Shown here in pieces: positions 1 to 6,782 of a DNA stretch of 12,323 nucleotides. The DNA is taken from NCBI GenBank assembly GCA_003455945.1, contig DMPQ01000320.1, positions 3,190-15,512 of the forward strand, given 5' to 3'. Under the pieces are notes generated by a model. It had not been told where the DNA came from. It did not search any database and saw only the letters and a program-made list of their open reading frames with translations. A program made the position numbers and the translations under genes. This DNA comes from Planctomycetaceae bacterium (GTDB lineage Bacteria > Planctomycetota > Planctomycetia > Pirellulales > Pirellulaceae). Numbering within the stretch: the stretch's first letter is position 1; each line of letters opens with the position of its first letter.

Positions 1-62
1 GGACGAGCCGGGGCCACGCACGGTGCGCACTCTTCAACGACCCAACCAGCCCGAAGCGAAGC

Positions 63-113
63 GCCGGGATCCCCGTGTTCTCCCGGCAAAATGCTGCGAC
101 CGAGGGCGGTCGC
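63..113 (-). terminator. Tandem hairpins after the PstB-like gene, terminator candidate
   Basis: Reading the minus strand, the PstB-like gene stops at 151. A perfect 7-base-pair stem follows (arms 107-113 and 96-102, GCGACCG/CGGTCGC, 4-base loop), then a short ATTTT run at about 88-92. A second 7-base-pair stem comes next (arms 81-87 and 63-69, GCCGGGA/TCCCGGC, 11-base loop). The first stem with its short T run looks like a weak intrinsic terminator, and the second may reinforce it. Position and structure are seen directly. The terminator role is inferred, and the T run is shorter than in classic terminators. Confidence 0.5.
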
Positions 114-150
114 ACTACGACCAACCGTTGCGACGCAGGCATCGCACTGA

Positions 151-1044
151 TCAGCCGGCGCCGCCGCTGACGAACGCAGCGGTTTCGGCTTGGCGCGACT
201 TGGCGAAGAACTCGTGCGTGTCGGCTTCGTCCATCACGCAGCCGACGCCGTCGACCGGCCAGAGCAGCACGACTCGATCGGCGATCCGCTTGGCCTGAGC
301 CGGATCGTGGGGGGCGAGAATGATCGTCATCGAACCGGCCAGTGCGGTCAGCACTCGCTCGATCCTCTCGGTCCCGGCTCGATCGATTCCGAGCGTCGGC
401 TCGTCGATCAGCAGCGCCGCCGGTTCGGCGACCAACGCTCGCGAGAGAGCGAGCAGCAGCAGCGCGGCAGGCGACAGCTCGGAAACCGGTCGATCGAGGC
501 GATCGCGGAGTTCCACGGAAAGATCGGTCAGCCGAAGCGCATCGGCGATTCGACGCCGAACCGCTTCCGCCTCGACGACATCGTGCTCGCGAAGCGCCAG
601 TTCCAGATAGCGACGGACGGTGACGCCGACCGGAGCCGGTCGGCGGACGACCAGGCCGATGCGTCCGCGAAGACGACCGAGATCGACTTCGGTCTGCAGC
701 ACGTCGACGTCGTCGATCAGGACCGCCCCTCCGGTCCGGCACCGTCCGACCGCATCGGTCAGACGATTGGTGGCGGAGAGGAGCGTCGAGCGACCGCTGC
801 CGGAGGGTCCGATGACGGCGGTGATGCGACCGGCCGGTGCGACGAACGAGACGTCTCGGATGGCACGTTTGGTTCCGTACCGAACCGACACGTCCTTCAG
901 TTCGATGCGGCAGGGACGCCTCGGTTCGAACCCGTGGTGCTGACTCGTCACCGCCCCGCCCCCATCTCGTCTCGTCGGACCGCGTGCTACGGACGTTTCG
1001 ATCGGCTCTCGCTTCGACGACCTTTCGGCCGCTCGCGAATCCAT
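151..1044 (-). CDS. PstB-like ABC transporter ATP-binding protein with degenerate catalytic motifs
   Basis: The 297-residue protein aligns by eye along the length of PstB, the phosphate-import ATPase. The match runs from the first strand (about residue 46) to the C-terminal tail (FFAKSRQAE, compare PstB LFTKPAKKQTE). Several motifs are damaged. Walker A reads GPSGSGRS, with Arg85 replacing the essential lysine. The Q-loop has Arg134 where PstB has glutamine (VVRRP versus VFQKP). The signature is LSPAA (190-194) instead of LSGGQ. Walker B with its catalytic Glu (LLIDEP, Glu215) and the H-loop His246 remain. No permease or substrate-binding gene is in the window. It lies downstream of arsM on the same strand, 57 bases away and in the same frame, so it is probably co-transcribed. 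The first 45 residues are low-complexity and have no PstB counterpart. A GTG at 951 behind a G-rich stretch is an alternative start, since the ATG at 1044 has AGG directly abutting it. It is probably a weak or regulatory ATPase, or a nucleotide-independent relative; substrate unknown. Confidence 0.85.
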   Translation of the reverse strand: MDSRAAERSSKREPIETSVARGPTRRDGGGAVTSQHHGFEPRRPCRIELKDVSVRYGTKRAIRDVSFVAPAGRITAVIGPSGSGRSTLLSATNRLTDAVGRCRTGGAVLIDDVDVLQTEVDLGRLRGRIGLVVRRPAPVGVTVRRYLELALREHDVVEAEAVRRRIADALRLTDLSVELRDRLDRPVSELSPAALLLLALSRALVAEPAALLIDEPTLGIDRAGTERIERVLTALAGSMTIILAPHDPAQAKRIADRVVLLWPVDGVGCVMDEADTHEFFAKSRQAETAAFVSGGAG

Positions 1045-1101
1045 CCTGTCTGCAGCATGGTCGACAGCGCCGCGCGATGCCAGTCCACGATCGGACCGAC
1101 G

Positions 1102-2028
1102 TCAGGAATCCCCCCCCGATCCGCCCGGCCTGATCGCGAAGACCTTCACGCTCACCGCATAGTCGTTGACGTCGTAACGAGTGAGCAGGTCGGTCAGCCG
1201 GGCATGGACGCTTTCGTCGACCGGTTCGCCCCCTGAGCAGCAGCCTGACGCCGAAGAATCGGTTCCCATCGACGGCGAGCAGCATCCGGCCTGGTTCTCG
1301 ACCTTCGCGTAGGCGTTCAGGTCGGCCCCCGAATCGATCACCGCCACATCAGCGAAACCGGCTTCGATCAATCCCTGGCGATACGCCTCGATCGGAATCG
1401 CTCCGGCAATGCATCCGACATAGGCCGAGACGTCGCGAGCCAGTTCGTCGGGGAGCGGCTTGCGGAGCGCGATGTCGCTGAGCGCGACGCGCCCGCCCGG
1501 CTTGAGCACGCGAGCGATCTCTCGAAAGACCGCCGGCTTGTCGGGAGCCAGGTTGATCACGCAATTGCTGATGACGCAGTCGACCGAGGCATCGGCCAGC
1601 GGCAGGCGATCGATCGTCGCGGCGTGAAACTCGATCCAGGGAGGGGCGATGCCGCCGTAGGCGTTCGCCGCATTGCGGCGCGCGAGCGAGATCATCGACG
1701 GCGTCATGTCGATCCCGATCGCCCGACCGCGCGGTCCGACCTTGCGAGCCGCCAGGAGCACGTCGATCCCGCCGCCGCAACCGAGGTCGACCACCACTTC
1801 GCCGGCCCGAAGATTCGCGGTCGCGGTCGGATTGCCGCACGATAGTCCCAGATTCGCCTCGGCCGGAATCGCCGCCAGTTCTTCCGCCGAATAGCCGAAC
1901 GCTTCGGCGACCGCGCGGACTCCCGGCTGGTCGCTCGACAGTCCGCCGAGGGCCGCCGCGCCGTACTTGTCTCGGACTCGCTCGACCAATCGGTCTGCCA
2001 GGACCTGTTCGGAACGTTCGTCGCTCAT
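1102..2028 (-). CDS. arsM: Arsenite S-adenosylmethionine methyltransferase
   Basis: This 308-residue cytoplasmic enzyme is predicted to methylate As(III) with S-adenosylmethionine, giving methylated and volatile arsenicals. It has the class I methyltransferase SAM-binding loop [12 protein letters not shown] (78-89) and the acidic residue after strand 2 (GIDM, 105-108). The three arsenic-binding cysteines are at the expected places: Cys64 (GLSCGNP), Cys156 (SNCVINL) and Cys206 (YVGCIAGA). The C-terminal part has two vicinal cysteine pairs, Cys249-Cys250 and Cys263-Cys264, then a short conserved-looking tail ([14 protein letters not shown]). The start at 2028 is chosen because AAGGAG sits seven bases upstream of the ATG. 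The open frame runs further upstream, but that part is arginine-rich shadow sequence. No arsR regulator is visible nearby. The gene lies upstream of the PstB-like ATPase and is divergent from the GYF_2-like gene. The family call is firm. Confidence 0.95.
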   Translation of the reverse strand: MSDERSEQVLADRLVERVRDKYGAAALGGLSSDQPGVRAVAEAFGYSAEELAAIPAEANLGLSCGNPTATANLRAGEVVVDLGCGGGIDVLLAARKVGPRGRAIGIDMTPSMISLARRNAANAYGGIAPPWIEFHAATIDRLPLADASVDCVISNCVINLAPDKPAVFREIARVLKPGGRVALSDIALRKPLPDELARDVSAYVGCIAGAIPIEAYRQGLIEAGFADVAVIDSGADLNAYAKVENQAGCCSPSMGTDSSASGCCSGGEPVDESVHARLTDLLTRYDVNDYAVSVKVFAIRPGGSGGDS

Positions 2029-2051
2029 CACCGTTCTCCTTCGATCGAACG

Positions 2052-2077
2052 GGCTCGGCATCGATCGAGCCGATGCC
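2052..2077. promoter_or_regulatory. Overlapping, mutually exclusive inverted repeats in the divergent gap
   Basis: Two perfect inverted repeats share bases. GGCTCG (2052-2057) pairs with CGAGCC (2066-2071), and GGCATCG (2057-2063) pairs with CGATGCC (2071-2077). Only one stem can form at a time. The element ends 24 bases upstream of the arsM start codon, in its leader, and ends 14 bases before a TAGAAT box for the plus strand. It could be an operator for the divergent pair or an attenuator in the arsM leader. The structure is seen; the function is inferred. Confidence 0.4.
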
Positions 2078-2090
2078 GCATCCCGTCGTC

Positions 2091-2096
2091 TAGAAT
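2091..2096 (+). promoter_or_regulatory. Candidate -10 box TAGAAT for the GYF_2-like/chrA unit
   Basis: TAGAAT differs from the TATAAT consensus at one position and lies 107 bases before the start at 2204. No convincing -35 box is found 16-18 bases upstream. The longer string TAGAATGCC recurs exactly upstream of the YheT-like gene (10366-10374, minus strand), which gives it some weight as a promoter element of this genome. Confidence 0.35.
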
Positions 2097-2154
2097 GCCG
2101 TTCGTGGTTTCGCGTCGCTCGCGGTCGAGGCGCAGGACTCGGCCAAGCGGCGTC

Positions 2155-2183
2155 ATCGCATCGGGATCGAACGACTCGGTCAA
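2155..2183 (-). promoter_or_regulatory. Candidate arsM promoter (TTGACC, 17-base spacer, TGCGAT)
   Basis: On the minus strand TTGACC (2178-2183) matches the -35 consensus at five of six bases. It is followed after 17 bases by TGCGAT (2155-2160), a poor -10 that matches only three of six. It would give arsM a leader of roughly 120 bases containing the alternative hairpins at 2052-2077. Weak support. Confidence 0.25.
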
Positions 2184-2203
2184 CGCGTCTCGGGGAACGA
2201 GCC

Positions 2204-3814
2204 ATGCCGGACGACCTTCGATCCACTTCCGACATTCGATACTTCGTGCGACGGCGCGGCAAGGAGAGCGGCCCGCACGCGAGGGGCAAGATCGAGCGGG
2301 CGCTCGCTGACGGACGCCTGGACGCCGACGACGAGTTCCGACGAGCCGATCATGACTCGTGGCGTTCGCTCGCCGATTGGCCACCGGTCGATCGAGGAAC
2401 CGACAAGGCGCAAGCAGCAGGAGTTCGCGGCACTTCACGCCCGCTTCCGACTCCCCCGCCGGTCCAGAATCGCTCCTCGACGCCGGTCTCGTTCGCCGAG
2501 CCGCCGCGAGTCGGCGAAGGGAGGCAAGCGAAAGCCGAGACGCGGAAGCCATCGGTCAGGACTGCGTCCGGGGTCACGCCGCTGAATGTCGCGCTGCTCG
2601 GGACGATCGGCTTGTTGCTGCTGGTCATCGGCATCCTGATCGGAAGGTTGTCCGATACCGAGCGCACCGATCGTACGCCGGACCCCGACGAACTCGCCTC
2701 GGCTCGACCGGTCGAGCGGATCCAGACGCGCGAAGCCGGCTCGGCTCTCACGGACCGTGCGCTGTCGCCCGCATCGGAGACAACGGCTCTTTCGCCGACG
2801 GATCGCGGCGCGAACGAATCGTCGTCCGAGCGCGACAACGAGGTCGCAACGACGCCGATCGACGGTTCGTCCGACGACAGACCTCTCACCGACGCGGCGA
2901 TGACCGACTCGCGCGACGATTCGACCGAGACGAACTCGACACACGATACGGACGAAGCTGCGCCGATCGACGCCCCGCTCCCGCCCGTTGCGCCGGCGTC
3001 GCCGCGCGGCGAACCGACGACGCTCCATCAGTCGGTGCAGTTCCAGCGGATGCCTCGCTACGTCGTCCTCGACAATCCGCTGATTCAGGAGCTGCATTAT
3101 CTGATCGAATCGGAGCTGAAGGTCTTTCCGCCGGACGTCGACGGCTATCGCGAGATCGAACAGGTGGTTCGCGAAGCGCGCGTGCTGAACGCGGACGAAC
3201 TTTCGCGTGCGTCGCTGGAGCGTGCCTTGGCGAAACTCGTCGGCTGGCAGTTCGGCTATCGGATCAACCGCTACGGCGAAGTGATCGACTGGCGCAGCGG
3301 TCCGCGAGGCGAACTCGAGTCCGACTCGTTCACGGTCGACGGAAACCCTGCCGCGATGGTGACGACGGTCCTCGACGAGGACGGTTGGAAGGAACTCGCG
3401 ACTCTCACGTTCTTCCGCCCTCCGGACGGCGAGCAGGCGAACCGCCCGTTCGAACGCCAGATGACGCACGACTTCGGTCCGCTGGGGCGCTGGTGGGGGA
3501 TGACGACCTTTGCTCCGCGCGGCCGAGACGGTACGTTGCGACGATTCGAGTATCGGCACGCCATGACCTACGAGGCGCCCGAAGCGGAAAGCTCGACGGG
3601 GCTCCCATTCGAGATCGTCGCTGCTCGACTGACGCCTCGGTTGGCCGAAGGCCAGATCGACTACGACACCGCGAAGGAACAGGTGCGTGAAGTGGTCGAG
3701 CGATTCGAGGTCCACGGGGAAGTGACCGCCCGCATGCTGGGCAATTCGTTTCCGATGGAGTTCGTCGAGCCTCAGACGATCATCATCCAGATCGACGATC
3801 GGAAGCGCGAGTGA
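2204..3814 (+). CDS. Membrane-anchored GYF_2-like domain protein of unknown function
   Basis: The 536-residue protein has four parts. Residues 10-62 resemble the GYF_2 (DUF4339) domain: [13 protein letters not shown], then an elongated turn, then [18 protein letters not shown], matching the family pattern of a GP motif and a closing W-x(5)-W. A proline/serine/arginine linker follows to about 124. Residues 127-147 form one hydrophobic helix ([20 protein letters not shown]). After a low-complexity Ser/Thr/Asp/Glu linker (about 150-280) comes a folded-looking domain (283-532) that I do not recognise. It is rich in aromatic residues ([19 protein letters not shown]) and ends in a beta-like stretch (QTIIIQI). 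Lacking a signal peptide, it probably has the GYF_2 part in the cytoplasm and the large domain outside. The ATG at 2204 is chosen because the GYF_2 domain starts there and GGGGA lies upstream. Earlier in-frame codons are arginine-rich shadow sequence. It overlaps chrA by four bases, so the two products are probably made together. Confidence 0.85.
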   Translation: MPDDLRSTSDIRYFVRRRGKESGPHARGKIERALADGRLDADDEFRRADHDSWRSLADWPPVDRGTDKAQAAGVRGTSRPLPTPPPVQNRSSTPVSFAEPPRVGEGRQAKAETRKPSVRTASGVTPLNVALLGTIGLLLLVIGILIGRLSDTERTDRTPDPDELASARPVERIQTREAGSALTDRALSPASETTALSPTDRGANESSSERDNEVATTPIDGSSDDRPLTDAAMTDSRDDSTETNSTHDTDEAAPIDAPLPPVAPASPRGEPTTLHQSVQFQRMPRYVVLDNPLIQELHYLIESELKVFPPDVDGYREIEQVVREARVLNADELSRASLERALAKLVGWQFGYRINRYGEVIDWRSGPRGELESDSFTVDGNPAAMVTTVLDEDGWKELATLTFFRPPDGEQANRPFERQMTHDFGPLGRWWGMTTFAPRGRDGTLRRFEYRHAMTYEAPEAESSTGLPFEIVAARLTPRLAEGQIDYDTAKEQVREVVERFEVHGEVTARMLGNSFPMEFVEPQTIIIQIDDRKRE

Positions 3815-5277
3815 ACGATTCGCACGACGAAGGAGCGGCGTCTATCCGAGCGACCTCGCTCTCGGGAGATGACGTCGAGCGGCTCGCGACCGATGACGTT
3901 GCCGAGGGCGTGTCTGCCGACCGCACCGACGCGATCGACACGCCATTGCCTCCGACGCTTCGCGAGGCGACCGGCGTCTGGATGCGCGTCGCAGCGTCCA
4001 GTTTCGGCGGACCGGCGGGCCAGATCGCGGTGATGCATCGGATCATCGTCGACGAGCGCCGCTGGCTCGACGAAAGGCGATTCGTCCATGCGCTCAACTA
4101 CTGCATGCTGCTGCCGGGCCCCGAAGCGCAGCAGTTGGCGACGTACATCGGCTGGTTGCTGCACGGCGTGCGCGGCGGACTGATCGCCGGGATTCTGTTC
4201 ATCCTGCCGGGCTTCGTCGCGATGCTCGTCGCGAGCATCCTGTATGTCCGCTATCCCGACGTGACGTTGGTCCAGGGCATCCTGTTCGGACTCAAGCCGG
4301 CCGTGTTGGCGATCGTGCTTCAGGCAGCAGGACGACTCGGCGGACGCCTGCTGGCGCGGCGCGAGTCGGTGGTGATGGCGATCGCCTCGTTCGTCGCGAT
4401 GTTCGTCTTCTCGGTCCCCTTTCCGATCATCCTACTGATCGGCGCGATCTTCGGCACGGTGCGTCTGAGACCGGTCTCGGCGGAAGAAGACGCCGCCGAA
4501 TCGGACCGATCGCATCGTTTCACGGCGATCGACGGCACGCGAAATTCAGGGGCGAGGATCGCGACTCGCCTGACGCTGACGCTGGCGATCGGCCTGACGC
4601 TCTGGTTCGCGCCGCTCGGGCTGCTGGCGATCGTGTTCGGTCCCGACAGCGTCTTCGTCTCGCAGGGGCTCTTCTTCAGTCGGACCGCGCTGATCACCTT
4701 CGGCGGCGCCTACTCGGTGCTGACCTATGTCGGTCAGCAGAGCGTGGAGCGATTCGGCTGGCTCCGGCCCGGCGAGATGCTCGACGGCCTGAGTCTCGGC
4801 GAAACGACACCCGGTCCGCTGGTGATGGTCGTGCAGTTCGTCGCCTTCGTCGGCGCGTGGCGAATGAGCGGCGAGCTCGATCCGATCCTCTCCGGGACGA
4901 TCGGTGCCACGGTTGCCGTCTGGGTGACCTTCGTCCCTTGCTTCCTGTTCGTCTTCCTCGGTGCGCGGTTCGTCGAACGGCTTCGGCGTCTGAGATCGCT
5001 CAGCGGCGCCCTCGCCGGCATCTCGGCATCGGTCCTGGGCGTGATGGCCAATCTGATCGCCTGGTTCGCGCTGCACACCTGGTTCGGCACGGTGGAACGC
5101 GAAGGAATGACCGGACTCGGAATTCTCGTTCCCGATCCGACCACGCTCCGTCCCGCCGCGGTTCTGATCACGCTGCTGGCGGTCGTGCTGACGTTCGTCG
5201 CCCGCCGCGGTCTGGCGGTAACGTTGCTTTCCGGAGCCGGAGCGGGAATCGTCTGTCGCGCCCTCGGCTGGGTCTGA
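3811..5277 (+). CDS. chrA: Two-domain (long-chain) chromate transporter, CHR family
   Basis: This 488-residue inner-membrane protein of the CHR family is predicted to export chromate. It has two homologous halves. The first carries SSFGGPAGQIAVMHR (63-77), DERRWLDERRF (81-91) and LLPGPEAQQLATYIGW (100-115). The second carries ALITFGGAYSVLTYVGQQ (293-310) and GETTPGP (330-336). Each half is followed by hydrophobic helices, for about ten or more membrane segments in all. These are the hallmark motifs of long-chain ChrA. The first 48 residues form a charged extension without family motifs. The GTG start overlaps the TGA of the upstream gene in GTGA and has GGAAG five bases before it, which supports translational coupling. 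Some CHR proteins may carry other oxyanions, so chromate is the family's best-known substrate, not one proven here. Next to arsM it suggests an oxyanion-resistance setting. Confidence 0.93.
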   Translation: MNDSHDEGAASIRATSLSGDDVERLATDDVAEGVSADRTDAIDTPLPPTLREATGVWMRVAASSFGGPAGQIAVMHRIIVDERRWLDERRFVHALNYCMLLPGPEAQQLATYIGWLLHGVRGGLIAGILFILPGFVAMLVASILYVRYPDVTLVQGILFGLKPAVLAIVLQAAGRLGGRLLARRESVVMAIASFVAMFVFSVPFPIILLIGAIFGTVRLRPVSAEEDAAESDRSHRFTAIDGTRNSGARIATRLTLTLAIGLTLWFAPLGLLAIVFGPDSVFVSQGLFFSRTALITFGGAYSVLTYVGQQSVERFGWLRPGEMLDGLSLGETTPGPLVMVVQFVAFVGAWRMSGELDPILSGTIGATVAVWVTFVPCFLFVFLGARFVERLRRLRSLSGALAGISASVLGVMANLIAWFALHTWFGTVEREGMTGLGILVPDPTTLRPAAVLITLLAVVLTFVARRGLAVTLLSGAGAGIVCRALGWV

Positions 5278-5282
5278 TCATC

Positions 5283-5308
5283 GCGGCTCCCGTTCGCCGC
5301 TCCTCTTT
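5283..5308 (+). terminator. Candidate terminator after chrA
   Basis: Six bases after the chrA stop, GCGGC (5283-5287) pairs with GCCGC (5296-5300) across an 8-base loop and is followed by the pyrimidine run TCCTCTTT. This looks like a weak intrinsic terminator in the 81-base gap between the convergent genes. The stem is only five pairs long, so confidence is modest. Confidence 0.4.
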
Positions 5309-5341
5309 CCACCGTCGGCGCGGTATCGCACGTCGTCGGTC

Positions 5342-5356
5342 CGCGTCGTCGACGCG
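5342..5356. repeat. 15-base palindrome between convergent genes
   Basis: CGCGTCG (5342-5348) and CGACGCG (5350-5356) form a perfect palindrome around one central T, two bases before the end of the esterase-like gene on the minus strand. As RNA it would fold as a 6-base-pair, GC-rich hairpin with a 3-base loop. It may serve as a shared terminator hairpin for the convergent genes. No T run follows on either strand. Confidence 0.3.
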
Positions 5357-5358
5357 AC

Positions 5359-6684
5359 TCAATCGGTCACGCCATCGATGCCGAAGAGCGTCGAGCTGAC
5401 GACCGCTCCGGAATCGTCTCGCGCGGTAACGAACCAGATGACGGCATCGGCCGGGAGCGAGCCGATGTCCAGGCGGCCGTCGACGACCGCGACGTCGCGC
5501 GTCTGCCATTCGCGCCGATTGATCGGCGCATCGGAGACGCCGGTCCAGTGAAGCTGAGCGGACGCCGCCTCGGTCGGTCCGACGACTCGGCAACTCCATC
5601 GATCGTTCTCGGCCGTCGGTCGGTCCAGATGGACGAGCGGTCGCTTGCCGAGGAGGACCTGATCGATGAACCGTCCGATCTCGACCGGTGCCCAGCCGGC
5701 CGGATGGCTGTGAGGCATGTTGACCGTGACGCAGATCCGCTTCTCGCCCGGCACGAGGTCGTACGATCGGACGTAGCTGTCGAGCGGATAGGCGCCGTCG
5801 TTCGTGCCGTTGACGAACAGGATCGGCATCGAGACGCGAGGAAGATGGACGCTCGGGTCCCAGTGACTCAGCCACCGCTCGCGCTGTGTTTCGTTCATCC
5901 GCGCGAACTGCCCCAACCAGGCGCTGTTGTCGCCAAGAAAGCCGCAGCCGTAGACCGGCACCGCCGCGGCGAACCGATCGTCGACTCCGGCGACGATGCA
6001 GGTCAGGTAGCCACCCCAGCTGATGCCGGTCACCGCCGTCCGCGACCGATCGATTTCGGGAAAGCTACGAACGAGCGAGTGGGCGCGAATGATCGCGGCG
6101 ACCGCGTGGTAGGTCCAGCGCTGGTCGAGCGGCAGATCGATCACGCCGAACTTCTCGTCATCCCCCTGTCCCGGTCCGGCATGCTCCATCGGCTCGCGCG
6201 ACGACGCCTCATGCGGATTCCGTCCCGTGATCGGGCGCGCTCCTGCCAGGTCCATGGCGATCGCCGCGTAGCCTCGCTCGGCCCACAACCGCGCCCACTC
6301 CTCGAATGCGGTGCCGCCGCCGCCGTGGACCAGCACGACCGCCGGAAGATCGCGATCGAGCGAAGGATCTCCCGCCAGCGTCCCCGGCGTGGCATAGAAC
6401 GCGAAGACCTCGGTCGGCTCGCCTCGAAACGGTTCGTTGCCGTACGCGAGCGAACGGACGGGAGAGCGATCGTCGATCCAGCGGAACTCGGGAGCCTGAT
6501 TCAGTCGCTCCAGCGGCCAGACGTGCGGCTCGTCCGCTCCGACGTTCCCCTCTCCGAACGCGTTCGTCAGCGACCACGCGACCATCAGACAGAGCCCGAT
6601 GCGGACGCTTCGTTCGGCGCGTGGCGGCATTCGTTCGCGGTGTGTCCGACAAGCGATCCTCGAGCGATCTTCGAGTGCGTTCAT
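5359..6684 (-). CDS. Secreted alpha/beta hydrolase (dienelactone hydrolase / acetyl xylan esterase-like)
   Basis: The 441-residue serine hydrolase is predicted to be exported. Residues 28-43 (RIGLCLMVAWSLTNAF) form a signal-peptide core after an arginine-rich segment. The alpha/beta hydrolase fold shows the oxyanion segment HGGGG (120-124), the nucleophile elbow GISWGG (Ser222), an acid residue in NGTNDGAYP (Asp296) and a histidine in MPHSHPAGW (His325 or His327). About 90 C-terminal residues (350-441) form an extra beta-rich module after the catalytic domain. Substrate is not evident; esters of plant or algal polysaccharides are a reasonable guess for this family. The ATG at 6684 is chosen for GGAG eight bases upstream. 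An ATG at 6786 overlaps the upstream stop codon as ATGA and would add 34 residues. One at 6630 gives a shorter signal peptide but has no ribosome site. It is last in the four-gene minus-strand run. Confidence 0.88.
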   Translation of the reverse strand: MNALEDRSRIACRTHRERMPPRAERSVRIGLCLMVAWSLTNAFGEGNVGADEPHVWPLERLNQAPEFRWIDDRSPVRSLAYGNEPFRGEPTEVFAFYATPGTLAGDPSLDRDLPAVVLVHGGGGTAFEEWARLWAERGYAAIAMDLAGARPITGRNPHEASSREPMEHAGPGQGDDEKFGVIDLPLDQRWTYHAVAAIIRAHSLVRSFPEIDRSRTAVTGISWGGYLTCIVAGVDDRFAAAVPVYGCGFLGDNSAWLGQFARMNETQRERWLSHWDPSVHLPRVSMPILFVNGTNDGAYPLDSYVRSYDLVPGEKRICVTVNMPHSHPAGWAPVEIGRFIDQVLLGKRPLVHLDRPTAENDRWSCRVVGPTEAASAQLHWTGVSDAPINRREWQTRDVAVVDGRLDIGSLPADAVIWFVTARDDSGAVVSSTLFGIDGVTD

Positions 6685-6782
6685 CAGCAGGTCTCCGAAG
6701 CGAGGCGAGATAGCGGGAGCGTCGATTCGAGCGGTCGCGTCGCCGTGATGCAAGCGATCCGGCGACCGCCGAGAGTCGTCGC

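Noticed and set aside
1..150. Possible small gene at the left edge
   Set aside because: Open frames here are arginine-rich without motifs. The stretch holds two hairpins downstream of the PstB-like gene and otherwise nothing I can support.
1967..2203. Upstream extension of the GYF_2-like gene
   Set aside because: It runs antisense through the arsM start and the divergent gap; the GYF_2-like domain starts right after the ATG at 2204.
2029..2203. ArsR-type operator in the divergent gap
   Set aside because: I found no ATCAA-N6-TTGAT-like palindrome. The inverted repeats present are of a different, GC-rich type.
2029..2289. Upstream extension of arsM
   Set aside because: It would overlap the divergent GYF_2-like gene, has biased arginine-rich composition, and the ATG at 2028 has an AAGGAG ribosome site.
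2435..3715. 426-codon open frame antisense to the GYF_2-like gene
   Set aside because: It has Arg/Val/Asp shadow composition and no membrane or catalytic motif, whereas the plus-strand frame shows a domain, a membrane helix and coupling to chrA.
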